A stretch of DNA of 64,000 nt from Bacillota bacterium (GCA_023407575.1 JAEYLX010000067.1:272015-336014); one strand, 5' to 3'; shown: positions 51,630 to 60,950, counted from the first letter of the stretch. Notes: generated by a model not told the origin, from the letters alone. A program made the numbers and translations.

Positions 51630-52982
51630 CTATTCTTCACCCTCTGTTTCGAGATTCTTATCTACCTTCGCCTGAAGCTTGGTAATTCTAACTTGCTGAG
51701 TCATCTTATTTCTGGTTTCAAGTACATCAAACTGATAACCCTCATGTATTAAGGTTACCTGCTCACCATCCATTGGAATTCGATCAATTAAAGAGATTAG
51801 CAGACCATTCAAAGTGTCAAAATCCTCGTTCATTAGTCTGATATCTAGCTCATCTTCTAATTCATCCAGCCCTATAGCTCCTTTAACCAGCACGCTATTT
51901 TCCTCAATCGCTATAATGTTACTTTCATCCTCATCAAATTCGTCGTCGATATTACCAACAATTTCTTCTAGGAAATCTTCCATTGCCACAAGTCCAGCAG
52001 TTTGCCCGTATTCATCAATAACAATTGCCATGTGAATATTCTTAGTTTGCATTTCACTAAATAGTATATGGACATTCATCGTATCAGGAATAAAATATGC
52101 TTCTCTTGCAAGGTCTTGCAAAGGTTGTTTTCTTAATTCTTCTGATATGTATGCACTTATGACATCCTTAATATATAGGATACCAATAATATTATCTCGA
52201 TTGTCCTCATATAAAGGATACCTGGAATACTTCTCTGAAAGCATAAATTGCAAAGCTTCCTCCACTGACATCTCAGAGTTTAAAGCAATAATTCGTTTTT
52301 TAGGTGTCATAATATCCTGGGCCTCTTTATCTCCAAGTCCCATAATATTAGATATCATTTCCACTTCTCCAGCATCTAAAACACCTTGTTCCTGACCTTC
52401 ATTCACCATTGAAATAATTTCTTCCTCGGTCACATTATCCGTCAAATCGAAAGGCTTAATTCCAAATAACCGTAACAAAACATTCATTATTAATTCTAAT
52501 AACCATGCAATGGGGTAAAAAACTGCACCAAGAAACTTAATAACACCTATTAAAGGATATGCCACTTGTTCAGCATACCTCGTGGCAAATCGCCTTGGAA
52601 TAATCAACCCAAATAATACTGTGATATAAACCAGTAATATGGTAAATACCACATAAGTTAGTATCTTAAGAACAAATATTGTTGTCCCTGTCCCTTCGTC
52701 CGCAAATGCAGTTTCAACTCGTGGAAGAACATAGGAGAAATAAGCCATACCAATTAATATTCCAATGAAATTCTGCACAAGCTCCATTACATTTAAATAT
52801 CTCGTTGGCTTTTCTACTATTGGCAGCAGCTTTTTCGCTTTTTTAGACCCAGCTTCCGCTTTCTTCTTGACAATGTTGTCATTTACATTACTGATTGCAT
52901 TTTTTGCACAAACAATGACTGCATTAAACAAAATCAAAAGTAAAATAATTACAATTCCCGATAAGGGATCTCCCTCGTCCAT
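51630..52982 (-). CDS. CNNM/CorC-HlyC family membrane protein with CBS domains
   Basis: A 450-aa membrane protein often annotated as hemolysin. It has four helices in the N-terminal CNNM (DUF21) domain (about 8-180), a CBS pair (about 210-335, with IMTPKKRIIALNSEMSVEEAL and DNIIGILYIKDV), and a C-terminal CorC_HlyC domain (about 350-430). Family members take part in magnesium or cobalt transport rather than haemolysis. It is last in the rex, acpS, nnr, alr, mazF series, 32 nt after mazF. Confidence 0.9.
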   Translation of the reverse strand: MDEGDPLSGIVIILLLILFNAVIVCAKNAISNVNDNIVKKKAEAGSKKAKKLLPIVEKPTRYLNVMELVQNFIGILIGMAYFSYVLPRVETAFADEGTGTTIFVLKILTYVVFTILLVYITVLFGLIIPRRFATRYAEQVAYPLIGVIKFLGAVFYPIAWLLELIMNVLLRLFGIKPFDLTDNVTEEEIISMVNEGQEQGVLDAGEVEMISNIMGLGDKEAQDIMTPKKRIIALNSEMSVEEALQFMLSEKYSRYPLYEDNRDNIIGILYIKDVISAYISEELRKQPLQDLAREAYFIPDTMNVHILFSEMQTKNIHMAIVIDEYGQTAGLVAMEDFLEEIVGNIDDEFDEDESNIIAIEENSVLVKGAIGLDELEDELDIRLMNEDFDTLNGLLISLIDRIPMDGEQVTLIHEGYQFDVLETRNKMTQQVRITKLQAKVDKNLETEGEE

Positions 52983-53014
52983 CGTATAATATTCTCTCCT
53001 TTTTCGTATCGTAT

Positions 53015-53374
53015 CTATCTATTATAATATGTATCTAGAGAAAAACTGATTATAAGTGCTTTATCAATTTTCTTTAATACATCCCTATCCAAATGACATA
53101 CCTTTTCTTTCAATCTGGATTTATCAATTGTACGCACCTGCTCCAATAGAATTACTGAATCTTTAACAATTCCGTATTTCTCTGCATCCAGTTCCACATG
53201 CGTGGGGAGCTTGGCTTTATTCATTTTTGATGTAATGGCCGCACATATAACGGTTGGACTATGTTTATTACCTGTATCATTCTGAACAATCAGAACCGGC
53301 CTGACACCACCCTGTTCAGATCCTACCACTGGCCGCAGATCCGCATAGAAGATATCTCCTCTTTTAATTACCAC
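53015..53374 (-). CDS. mazF: MazF/NdoA-type mRNA interferase toxin
   Basis: A 119-aa endoribonuclease of the PemK/MazF family, closely resembling Bacillus NdoA in sequence (VKRGD-type start, GSEQGGVRPVLIVQND, KLPTHVELDAEKYG, LEQVRTIDKSRL). The catalytic pair Arg25 and Thr48 is present, so it should cut single-stranded RNA. The start is a GTG at 53374 with TTGGAG about 10 nt upstream. In Bacillus and many Clostridia an antitoxin gene lies between alr and mazF; here only 108 nt separate them. A 24-codon frame overlapping the toxin start is the only possible remnant. Confidence 0.95.
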   Translation of the reverse strand: MVIKRGDIFYADLRPVVGSEQGGVRPVLIVQNDTGNKHSPTVICAAITSKMNKAKLPTHVELDAEKYGIVKDSVILLEQVRTIDKSRLKEKVCHLDRDVLKKIDKALIISFSLDTYYNR

Positions 53375-53482
53375 TCAATTCACACTCCAATATCAGCTTA
53401 ACCTTATTATTGCCAATTTCTTCGTGTGTATTCCTCACCTTGCATGGTGCATAAAAAAATCTCCAGCATTTCAAAGAAAAAT

Positions 53483-54655
53483 TCAATTTATTTCGTTTTC
53501 AACATAAAATCTTGGTATTCTTTTTCCAACAGTGCATACCAATTCATAGGCAAAGGAATGTGACCACTCTGCAAGTTCTTCTGCCATAATACTTGCACCT
53601 TGTTCCTGCCCGAGTAACGTTACGACATCTCCCTGTTTAACCTCATCAATATCAGTAACATCCACCATAAATTGATCCATGCAAATTCTTCCAACAATAG
53701 GTGCATACTGACCATGTATAATTACTTTGCCACTGTTTGAAAGATTTCTAGAATATCCATCGGCATAGCCAATTGGGATTGTTGCTATTTTCATTTTCTT
53801 GCTTGTAATATAGGTAGCTCCGTAGCTAATTCCAGCTCCAGCCTCCACGTCCTTTACAAAAATGACATGGGATTTCATTTCCATGGCTGGAATTAAATTG
53901 ATTTCATCCTTATTTACCATGTCGGATGGATATATTCCATAAGTAGCTATCCCACAACGTACCATATTAAAATATGCAATTGGGAATTCAATGATACCTG
54001 CGCTATTCGCAATATGTTTGATCGGTATAAAAATTTCCTCTTGATCCAGCCAGGAACAGAATTTCTGAAAACGTGCTAATTGATTTTCTGTATAGGTCCG
54101 ATCCGTTTCATCTGCACATGCAAAATGAGAAAATAATCCTTCAATTTCCAAATTAGGTAGCTCAACAATTTTCTTTATAGCATCAATACTTTCCATTGTA
54201 TCTGAAAAACCAACCCGATTCATACCCGTATCAAACTTTATATGAACCTTCACAGTTTTGTTCTGCCTGCAGGCTTCCTCTGAAAGAGCTTTTGCCATTT
54301 CATATTGAAACACCGTCTGTGAAATGTCGTAAGTAACAACATATTCATATTGCTCCATGGGTGTGTATCCAAGGACTAAAACTGGTTTTGTAATACCAGC
54401 TTGTCGAAGTTCCACAGCTTCTTCAATGATAGCAACACCATAAGCATCAACAATTGTACTGTCTCCAATTGCTTTTGCAATTGGAACCGCACCATGACCA
54501 TAGCCATCTGCCTTGACTATCGTCATTAGCATAACGTTATTCTGAATTTTATTTTTAACTTCTTTTAGGTTATGTCTTATTGCATCTAGATTAACTCGTG
54601 CTTGAACCCTATAAGAATTTCGAATATTCTGCGTATTATTTTCTAAATTTATCAT
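53483..54655 (-). CDS. alr: Alanine racemase
   Basis: PLP enzyme converting L-alanine to D-alanine for peptidoglycan. 390 aa. The PLP lysine Lys48 is in MTIVKADGYGHGA, the opposite catalytic Tyr is in AGISYGATY, and KFDTGMNRVGF (about 140-150) and GRICMDQFMVD complete the fold-type III barrel and C-terminal domain. The length and motifs indicate an active enzyme. It starts 7 nt after nnr and lies upstream of mazF. Confidence 0.96.
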   Translation of the reverse strand: MINLENNTQNIRNSYRVQARVNLDAIRHNLKEVKNKIQNNVMLMTIVKADGYGHGAVPIAKAIGDSTIVDAYGVAIIEEAVELRQAGITKPVLVLGYTPMEQYEYVVTYDISQTVFQYEMAKALSEEACRQNKTVKVHIKFDTGMNRVGFSDTMESIDAIKKIVELPNLEIEGLFSHFACADETDRTYTENQLARFQKFCSWLDQEEIFIPIKHIANSAGIIEFPIAYFNMVRCGIATYGIYPSDMVNKDEINLIPAMEMKSHVIFVKDVEAGAGISYGATYITSKKMKIATIPIGYADGYSRNLSNSGKVIIHGQYAPIVGRICMDQFMVDVTDIDEVKQGDVVTLLGQEQGASIMAEELAEWSHSFAYELVCTVGKRIPRFYVENEIN

Positions 54656-54662
54656 TTCAATG

Positions 54663-56237
54663 CTAGCCTTTCCTGCAAATAACTTTTTCTATGGCATCCA
54701 CCACATCACTTGCGATTAAGGAATAGACACCTTTCTCCAAGGCTGCTAAGTCTCCTGCTAAACCATGAATATAGGAGGCAAGGCAAACAGCCTCATAGGC
54801 TTGCATTCCTTGTGCAAGAAATGCTGCTATTATACCGGTTAGAACATCACCTGTTCCGCCAGTCGCCATTCCATTGTTTCCAGTTACATTGATATACATA
54901 TCCAATCCACCAGTCACAAAAGACCTGGCATCTTTAATATTGAATATCAACTTACTATTATAAGAACATTGTCTTGCAGTGTCAATTAAATTATTGGAAA
55001 TATAAGAAACCGGAAGCTCAAGTAATGATGATAACTCTTTTAAGTGTGGCGTAAGTATTGTATTCTCCGGTAAGAGTTGATTAAGATATTCTACACGTTT
55101 TAATGCGTCCAACCAACCTTGCTCAGTTACTGCAGCAGTGATTTGTTGATTTAGTGTAATACTAATTCTACTAGATAAGAGTTGGAGAGCATCCGCATCA
55201 AGAATGCAAGGAACTTTTGCTTCCTCTAATACATTCTCCAAAAGTTCATTTGAAAAATCAGTTCTCCCAATTCCTGGTCCGATAACAATAACAGACGCCC
55301 ATGAAAGAGCATCCTGAATATTTTCTAGTGCTATTGTATTATCCATTTCATGGTCATAAGCTGCAAAGAGCGCTTCCGGTAATAGGGTCTGTAATATAAT
55401 TCGATTGGTGTGAGAAGTCAATATCTTTACTAGCCCTGCTCCGCTTCGATAAGCTGCTTTTGCCGATAAATATGCTGCTCCGCTCATTCCATTACTGCCA
55501 GCAATAATAAGTACTTTACCATAACTTCCTTTGTTGCTGTAACTGTGTCTCTTTGGTAGTCTTATTAAATCGTCATGCTCATAATAACTAATTTTATTGG
55601 TCAACAATTGCTCTGGTTGGGTTGAAAACCCGATATCTACAAGGGTTACTTTCCCAGTATATTCTGCGCCGGGATATAATAACATCCCAAGCTTTTGATA
55701 TCCAAAGGTCACTGTTTCGTCGGCTTCCACTGCATGAGATAACACCTTTCCCGTGTCAGCAGAAATCCCTGAAGGTATATCCACAGAATAAATGTAGCTC
55801 TGATTGAGATTCATTCGGTCAATAACGGTAGCATATTCACCCGTTACCTCTCTGGTAAGTCCAACACCAAATAAAGCATCAATTAGTATATTATATTCAG
55901 GAATCCTGTCTCTGTGTTCGAACACAACACCAATATTCTTTGCCATTTCTAGTTGTATTTTCATAGAGTAGGACCTTTTTTCCTGATCACCAAAAAGAAG
56001 TACAGCTACCTGGTAACCTTCCAAATGCAAAAGTCTGCTTGCTGCAATCCCATCTCCACCATTATTACCAGGTCCACAGATAGCCAAAATTCGATCTGAT
56101 TTCGTAATTCGAGTTTTCATAACAGCCACTAATCCTGTAGCTGCTCGCTCCATAAGTTCAAGTGCAGTAATTCCAGCAACATCAATGGTATAATCATCCA
56201 CCATTTTCATCTGTTGTGAATTAAAAGCATACCGCAT
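54663..56237 (-). CDS. nnr: Bifunctional NAD(P)H-hydrate epimerase/ADP-dependent dehydratase
   Basis: A 524-aa fused repair enzyme. The N-terminal YjeF_N epimerase (about 1-215) has ICGPGNNGGDGIAASR and VDIPSGISADTG. The C-terminal dehydratase (about 225-524) has IIAGSNGMSGAAYLSAKAA, VIGPGIGR and the catalytic loop GTGDVLTGIIAAFLAQG. Together they restore hydrated NADH and NADPH. GGGGAGG precedes the ATG. It lies 3 nt after acpS, the common arrangement in Firmicutes. Confidence 0.96.
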   Translation of the reverse strand: MRYAFNSQQMKMVDDYTIDVAGITALELMERAATGLVAVMKTRITKSDRILAICGPGNNGGDGIAASRLLHLEGYQVAVLLFGDQEKRSYSMKIQLEMAKNIGVVFEHRDRIPEYNILIDALFGVGLTREVTGEYATVIDRMNLNQSYIYSVDIPSGISADTGKVLSHAVEADETVTFGYQKLGMLLYPGAEYTGKVTLVDIGFSTQPEQLLTNKISYYEHDDLIRLPKRHSYSNKGSYGKVLIIAGSNGMSGAAYLSAKAAYRSGAGLVKILTSHTNRIILQTLLPEALFAAYDHEMDNTIALENIQDALSWASVIVIGPGIGRTDFSNELLENVLEEAKVPCILDADALQLLSSRISITLNQQITAAVTEQGWLDALKRVEYLNQLLPENTILTPHLKELSSLLELPVSYISNNLIDTARQCSYNSKLIFNIKDARSFVTGGLDMYINVTGNNGMATGGTGDVLTGIIAAFLAQGMQAYEAVCLASYIHGLAGDLAALEKGVYSLIASDVVDAIEKVICRKG

Positions 56238-56240
56238 ACA

Positions 56241-56600
56241 CTACGCCTCCCCTACCACAAAAGCATTGGCATATTCCTTCACATTACTGATCGATACATG
56301 AACTCTCTTAATTTCTCTTGCATTTGCCATCTCCTGTGCTCTTGCAACTAGATTTACATAGGGCTTCCCTTGCTCATCTCGCAATACCTCTACATCAATT
56401 GGAGCAAAACCTCGAAAGCCTGTCCCAAACATTTTCGCAACTGCTTCTTTTACAGCAAAATTACCTGCTGCCTTCTTATAGTCCGTACCAATGAACTCAA
56501 TTTCCTTTTGCGTAAAATATTTTTTTTGAAAAGCTACCCTTTGATAGGCTTTTTCGATCCGATCAATTTCGATTAGATCAACTCCAATTCCGATAATCAC
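56241..56600 (-). CDS. acpS: Holo-[acyl-carrier-protein] synthase
   Basis: Transfers 4'-phosphopantetheine from CoA to ACP. 119 aa from the GTG at 56600, which is five nt after GGGAGG; a longer frame to 56627 reads through that site. The motifs are IGIGVDLIEIDRI with the metal-binding Asp, FAVKEAVAKMFGTG with the second ligand Glu, and the C-terminal VSISNVKEYANAFVV. It forms the usual acpS-nnr-alr-mazF block. Confidence 0.95.
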   Translation of the reverse strand: MIIGIGVDLIEIDRIEKAYQRVAFQKKYFTQKEIEFIGTDYKKAAGNFAVKEAVAKMFGTGFRGFAPIDVEVLRDEQGKPYVNLVARAQEMANAREIKRVHVSISNVKEYANAFVVGEA

Positions 56601-56610
56601 ATTATCCTCC

Positions 56611-57213
56611 CTAGAATTCCTTGTCAAAGGATTCCATTAAATCTGCACCAAGAATATCATGCATATATGTATATATTTTAGAGTTTTTCAACTCTAAATC
56701 CTGCTTCAAAAGAATTTTTTTCTTAAGTTCTTCACGAATTTGATTTATCCAAGTTGTAACATCATTAATTTCCTGCTTATTTTTCTCTAGCAAGTCATAA
56801 AAAACATGTACACTTTCTGCCATTAATTGCTCATTTACTGCTTTTATTTCATAGGGTAAATCAGCAAGTTCATCCATGGATTTCTCAATCTTTAAATTAA
56901 TTTCATTGATATAATTCTTATTCTTGTCCAGCTTTTTATCTTTTGCCTTCCCAAGAGCATCAGAACGAATGTCCATATTCTGAACAATTTCTTTCATTAG
57001 GTTCGATTTTAATTGTTTTAAATCTTTAATATCATTTACAAGCTTACCCTGTCTTTTTAATAATTCATTTACCTTTTGCTCCAGGTTTTTCATTTCAGGG
57101 GTCTTATCCTCCTGTGGAAACAAGTCATGCCACCTGGTGTCTAGCGAAAGAATCGGCAGTTTTTTATTCTTAACAATATTATGAAATTCGTTACGTTTCT
57201 CTTTCTTTGCCAT
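56611..57213 (-). CDS. Coiled-coil hypothetical protein
   Basis: A 200-aa hydrophilic, lysine-rich protein not recognised. After a short N-terminal WHDLFPQE region, residues about 35-190 are predicted by eye to be long coiled coils (heptad-like MKNLEQKVNELLKRQGKLVN and similar). It has no signal or membrane segment. AAAGGAAGG lies 16 nt before the ATG, a longer spacing than usual. It is between rex and acpS in a tight unit and is likely a conserved member of that operon in this group of Clostridia. Confidence 0.75.
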   Translation of the reverse strand: MAKKEKRNEFHNIVKNKKLPILSLDTRWHDLFPQEDKTPEMKNLEQKVNELLKRQGKLVNDIKDLKQLKSNLMKEIVQNMDIRSDALGKAKDKKLDKNKNYINEINLKIEKSMDELADLPYEIKAVNEQLMAESVHVFYDLLEKNKQEINDVTTWINQIREELKKKILLKQDLELKNSKIYTYMHDILGADLMESFDKEF

Positions 57214-57249
57214 ATGAGAAATTACGTTTCCTTCCTTTAAATCCCCATC

Positions 57250-57891
57250 TTACCCTTCCATTTCTCCCTTTCCGGACAAACGATAAGATAGCTTCATTAA
57301 GCTTTCTGCAAGATGTACATTTTCCACTGTTACTTCTTTTGGTAAGTTAAGATCCGTTGGTGCAAAGTTCCATATACCCTTTACTCCCCATCTAGCCAGA
57401 TCAGCAGCTAACGCCGGTGCCTTCGCCTTTGGAACCGTAATTGCTGCAATATCAACTTTATTTATTTTAATATAGTCCTCTAAATCATCATTGGATTTCA
57501 CAATGATTCCTCTAATTTCTGTACCTATCACCTGAGGACTAATATCAAAGATAGCTTTCACATAAAAACCTCTTCGCTCAAAATCCACATAGTTAGCAAG
57601 CGCCTGTCCAAGGTTACCACCACCTATGATAATAACGTTATACTTTGTATCAAGACCAAGGATTTTACCTATTTCAGAATGAAGATATTCCACATTATAT
57701 CCATAGCCTTGTTGACCGAACCCTCCAAAATTATTTAAATCCTGCCTGATTTGAGAAGCAGTCACCTTCATTTTCTCACTCAGTTCCTTTGACGAAATTC
57801 GAACTACATCTTTCTCTAATAAATCTCCTAAATAACGATAGTATCTGGGTAATCTATTAATAACGGCTTTTGAGATTTCTTTTTTATACAA
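57250..57891 (-). CDS. rex: Redox-sensing transcriptional repressor Rex
   Basis: A 213-aa repressor that senses the NADH/NAD+ ratio and controls fermentation genes in anaerobes. The N-terminal winged helix (about 1-80) has RLPRYYRYL and TASQIRQDLNNFGGFGQQGYGY. The Rossmann domain has IIIGGGNLGQALANY (about 89-103), and a C-terminal helix exchanges between subunits. The start is a TTG at 57891, seven nt from GGAGG. First gene of the seven-gene unit; its promoter carries a possible Rex site, suggesting autoregulation. Confidence 0.96.
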   Translation of the reverse strand: MYKKEISKAVINRLPRYYRYLGDLLEKDVVRISSKELSEKMKVTASQIRQDLNNFGGFGQQGYGYNVEYLHSEIGKILGLDTKYNVIIIGGGNLGQALANYVDFERRGFYVKAIFDISPQVIGTEIRGIIVKSNDDLEDYIKINKVDIAAITVPKAKAPALAADLARWGVKGIWNFAPTDLNLPKEVTVENVHLAESLMKLSYRLSGKGEMEG

Positions 57892-57927
57892 TGCTATCCC
57901 TCCTAATCTAGTTTCAATACTAACTTA

Positions 57928-57956
57928 ATTATATAGAATTGTTAATAATAAGTCAA
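57928..57956 (-). promoter_or_regulatory. Promoter of the rex operon with a possible Rex operator
   Basis: On the minus strand TTGACT (57956-57951), 17-nt spacer, TATAAT (57933-57928). The 18-mer at 57956-57939 matches the clostridial Rex palindrome TTGTTAANNNNTTAACAA at 10 of 14 defined positions, with the right half perfect. Confidence 0.7.
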
Positions 57957-58007
57957 TGTAATCTAACAGTTACAGTTCAAACCTACTAGACCCTTATCTT
58001 TCCTTTC

Positions 58008-58036
58008 TTTACTTGTTCCTATTCCTATGTTAAAAT
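58008..58036 (+). promoter_or_regulatory. Promoter of the ABC-F gene
   Basis: TTTACT (58008-58013), 17-nt spacer, TAAAAT (58031-58036). It gives a leader of about 80 nt containing the hairpin at 58073-58100. Confidence 0.5.
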
Positions 58037-58072
58037 AAACAGCAAGGTTTACAATAATAGAAAAAAGAATAT

Positions 58073-58100
58073 GGATAAAGGAACAGCAATTCCTTTATCC
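58073..58100 (+). other. Perfect 11-bp hairpin in the ABC-F leader
   Basis: GGATAAAGGAA and TTCCTTTATCC pair exactly with a 6-nt loop, 24 nt upstream of the ABC-F start. An ATG at 58071 overlaps it and opens an in-frame 18-codon extension. No T-run follows. Confidence 0.6.
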
Positions 58101-58124
58101 GATGAAATAAATGAGGTAAAAACA

Positions 58125-60110
58125 ATGATATTAGCATGTAACAACATCAGCAAAGCTTTCGGCACGAATCAGATTTTACAATCTGTTTCCTTTCATATTA
58201 ATGAAAGAGAAAAAGCTGCAATTGTTGGAATTAACGGTGCAGGAAAATCAACTCTATTGAAAATCATTATGAAAGAAATGTCCGCCGATGAAGGTGAAGT
58301 AATTCTAAGCAAGGGAAGTACCATCGGTTATCTGTCCCAGCATCAGAATCTTTCCTCAGATCATTCTATCCATGAGGAAATGCTTACTGTCAAACAAGAC
58401 ATTATAAAACTTGATCAAGATATTAGAACTCTAGAACAGGAAATGAAGCATGCTGACGGTGATAAGCTCAACCAGATGCTTACAACATATACAAGACTGA
58501 CACATGAATTTGAATTAAAGAATGGATATGCGTATCAAAGCGAAGTAATTGGAATATTAAAAGGTCTGGGTTTTGTCGAAGAGGATTTTGACAAGAAAGT
58601 GAATACTCTTTCCGGAGGTCAAAAGACCAGAATTGCTCTTGGCAAACTGCTCTTGTCAAAGCCTGAACTTATTCTTTTGGATGAGCCCACCAACCACCTT
58701 GACCTTTTGTCCATTGCGTGGTTAGAAACCTTTTTATTAAATTATAACGGTGCGGTCATTGTTGTTGCTCATGACCGCTATTTCCTTGATAAAGTTGTAT
58801 CTAAGGTAGTAGAACTTGATCATTCCAAGTGCAGAACCTATGAGGGGAATTATTCAACGTATACCGAAAAAAAAGCTATGATTGAAAGTGCTATGTTGAA
58901 GCAGTATTTAAACCAACAACAAGAAATCAAGCATCAGGAAGAGGTAATTGCAAAGCTTCGTTCCTTTAACAGGGAAAAATCCATCAAAAGAGCAGAAAGC
59001 CGCGAAAAAATGCTGGATAAAATTGAGCGCGTCGATCGCCCTTTGGAACATAATGAAATGCACTTTAAATTGGAGCCTCAGGTTATTAGTGGTAATGATG
59101 TTCTAGGTGTAGCAGGCCTATCCAAATCATATGGTCATCTGACTTTATTTACAGATTTAAACTTTGACATTAAAAGAGGCGAAAAAGTATCCATTATAGG
59201 TAATAATGGAACTGGAAAAACTACCATCCTTAAGATTATAAATGGGCAGGTCTCCTCTGATGCTGGTGAAATTAAACTTGGTTCAAAAGTGAAGGTCGGT
59301 TATTATGATCAGGAACATCAAGTCTTAGACCCTGAAAAGACTCTATTTGATGAATTGCAGGATACGTATCCCAACTTAGGTAATACTGCTATTCGTAATA
59401 TACTTGCAGCCTTTCTATTCACAGAGGATGACGTCTATAAGCGAATTAAGGATATTAGTGGTGGCGAGCGTGGTCGTGTATCCCTTGCTAAGCTTATGCT
59501 ATCAGAGGCTAATTTATTAATCCTCGATGAGCCCACCAACCATTTAGATATTACTTCAAAAGAAATTCTTGAAAATGCAATTAATCATTATAGCGGAACT
59601 GTCCTTTACGTTTCCCATGACCGTTATTTTATTAATAAAACAGCCACTCGTATTTTAGATTTAACCCAGCAAACACTCTTAAATTATATTGGCAATTATG
59701 ATTATTATTTAGAAAAGAAATCAGAGGTGGAGGCTGCTGCTCTAGGTCAAGCAATTGCACAACCTAATTCTTCAAACAGCGGAAAGCCTGGTGCCTTTCC
59801 CACTGCTGCTTTTCAGTCTAATACCATTAATCAAAACCCTATCGATAATGATAGTGAAAACAAATTGAACTGGCAGCAACAAAAAGAGGAACAGGCAAAA
59901 GCTCGTAAAAGAAAGAATGATTTAAAAAAGGCAGAGGACGAAATCCATCAATTAGAACAGCGAAATGAAGAAATTGATGCTCTTCTGACGAAAGAAGAAA
60001 TATTCACAAATGTTTCCAAGCTGTTGGAGCTAAATAATGAAAAAAACGCATTAGAAGAAAGACTTCTTACCCTTATGGAATTGTGGGAAGAACTTGCTTC
60101 GGAAGAATAA
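58125..60110 (+). CDS. ABC-F family ribosome-associated ATPase (YdiF-like)
   Basis: A 661-aa soluble double ABC protein with no membrane domain. Cassette 1 has Walker A GINGAGKST, signature LSGGQKTR and Walker B ILLDEPTNHLD; a linker with charged helices (about 240-310) follows. Cassette 2 has GNNGTGKTT, ISGGERGR and LILDEPTNHLD. A C-terminal coiled coil (about 570-655) extends past the cassettes, as in YdiF or Uup-like members. Such proteins act on the ribosomal E site in translation quality control or antibiotic protection; which is unclear. ATG 58125 has GAGGT nine nt upstream. Confidence 0.93.
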   Translation: MILACNNISKAFGTNQILQSVSFHINEREKAAIVGINGAGKSTLLKIIMKEMSADEGEVILSKGSTIGYLSQHQNLSSDHSIHEEMLTVKQDIIKLDQDIRTLEQEMKHADGDKLNQMLTTYTRLTHEFELKNGYAYQSEVIGILKGLGFVEEDFDKKVNTLSGGQKTRIALGKLLLSKPELILLDEPTNHLDLLSIAWLETFLLNYNGAVIVVAHDRYFLDKVVSKVVELDHSKCRTYEGNYSTYTEKKAMIESAMLKQYLNQQQEIKHQEEVIAKLRSFNREKSIKRAESREKMLDKIERVDRPLEHNEMHFKLEPQVISGNDVLGVAGLSKSYGHLTLFTDLNFDIKRGEKVSIIGNNGTGKTTILKIINGQVSSDAGEIKLGSKVKVGYYDQEHQVLDPEKTLFDELQDTYPNLGNTAIRNILAAFLFTEDDVYKRIKDISGGERGRVSLAKLMLSEANLLILDEPTNHLDITSKEILENAINHYSGTVLYVSHDRYFINKTATRILDLTQQTLLNYIGNYDYYLEKKSEVEAAALGQAIAQPNSSNSGKPGAFPTAAFQSNTINQNPIDNDSENKLNWQQQKEEQAKARKRKNDLKKAEDEIHQLEQRNEEIDALLTKEEIFTNVSKLLELNNEKNALEERLLTLMELWEELASEE

Positions 60111-60113
60111 GAT

Positions 60114-60172
60114 TATAGGGTCGATGCAGAGTGTTATTCATATTCCTTCTGCATCAACCCTATATTATTAAT
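60114..60172 (+). terminator. Terminator of the ABC-F gene
   Basis: TATAGGGT-GATGCAGA pairs with TCTGCATC-ACCCTATA with one C-A mismatch, then TTATTAATAATT. Confidence 0.8.
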
Positions 60173-60231
60173 AATTATTCAGTACTTTACCTTTATAGTT
60201 ACAATAACTCTACATCCTTAGCAATAAGGTA

Positions 60232-60909
60232 TTATATTTTATACAACCCCTGATCACTAATGTTTTTAATTGTTTTCATAATATGTTCATGTGCCAGCTC
60301 TTCTGCTAAGTTCCCATCTCTTTTTCGAATTGCATCCAGTATAGCAGCATGCTCCTGACTGGATTTTGAAGCCCGATCCGGCACTGCTAACGTAATTTTG
60401 CGAATACGTTCTACATATCGATGAAAATCAGATAACACATGATCTAAAATCTTACTTCCAGAGGCTTTATAAATTAAATCATGAAATTTATTGTCCAATT
60501 CAACTAATTGTTCATGATGACTGCGTCTTGCATGAAAATCAGATAAATATAAAATCTCTTCTAATGCTTCTATCTGTGCTTCCGTTATATTTTCACATGC
60601 CCATCTGGCACAAAGACCTTCCAAATAGGAGCGAATGATATAGATATCATGAATATCCTTGGAGGTTATGCCTGTCACATATGCGCCCTTATTGGGTACC
60701 ATTGTAACCAGACCTTCTAATTCCAACTGTCTGAGTGCCTCTCTAACAGGGGTTCGGCTAACTCCAAGCTCCTGTCCAATCGTATTTTCTCGAAGCTCTT
60801 CATTTTCATGATATTGTCCTGATAAAATATCTTCTCTTAGCTTAGTAAATACTCGCCCGCGTAAAGAATATTTATCAGATCCATCTTTTTGAAGATTAAA
60901 ATCTTCCAA
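60232..60909 (-). CDS. GntR-family (FCD domain) transcriptional regulator
   Basis: A 225-aa regulator. The winged helix at about 15-80 has GQELGVSRTPVREALRQLELEGLV (read as two parts) and the PNKGAYV wing. The C-terminal FCD domain (about 90-220) has the metal-ligand pattern DxxxH in LDNKFHDLI and histidines near HAAILDAI and HEHIMKTI. FCD members often bind carboxylates such as citrate or lactate. The start is a TTG at 60909, six nt from AAAGGAGGT. It lies 41 nt after isocitrate dehydrogenase, so it probably regulates this citrate cluster. Confidence 0.93.
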   Translation of the reverse strand: MEDFNLQKDGSDKYSLRGRVFTKLREDILSGQYHENEELRENTIGQELGVSRTPVREALRQLELEGLVTMVPNKGAYVTGITSKDIHDIYIIRSYLEGLCARWACENITEAQIEALEEILYLSDFHARRSHHEQLVELDNKFHDLIYKASGSKILDHVLSDFHRYVERIRKITLAVPDRASKSSQEHAAILDAIRKRDGNLAEELAHEHIMKTIKNISDQGLYKI

Positions 60910-60950
60910 GGAATTACCTCCTTTATTATCGCCAGCCTTGGAAAGGTATC

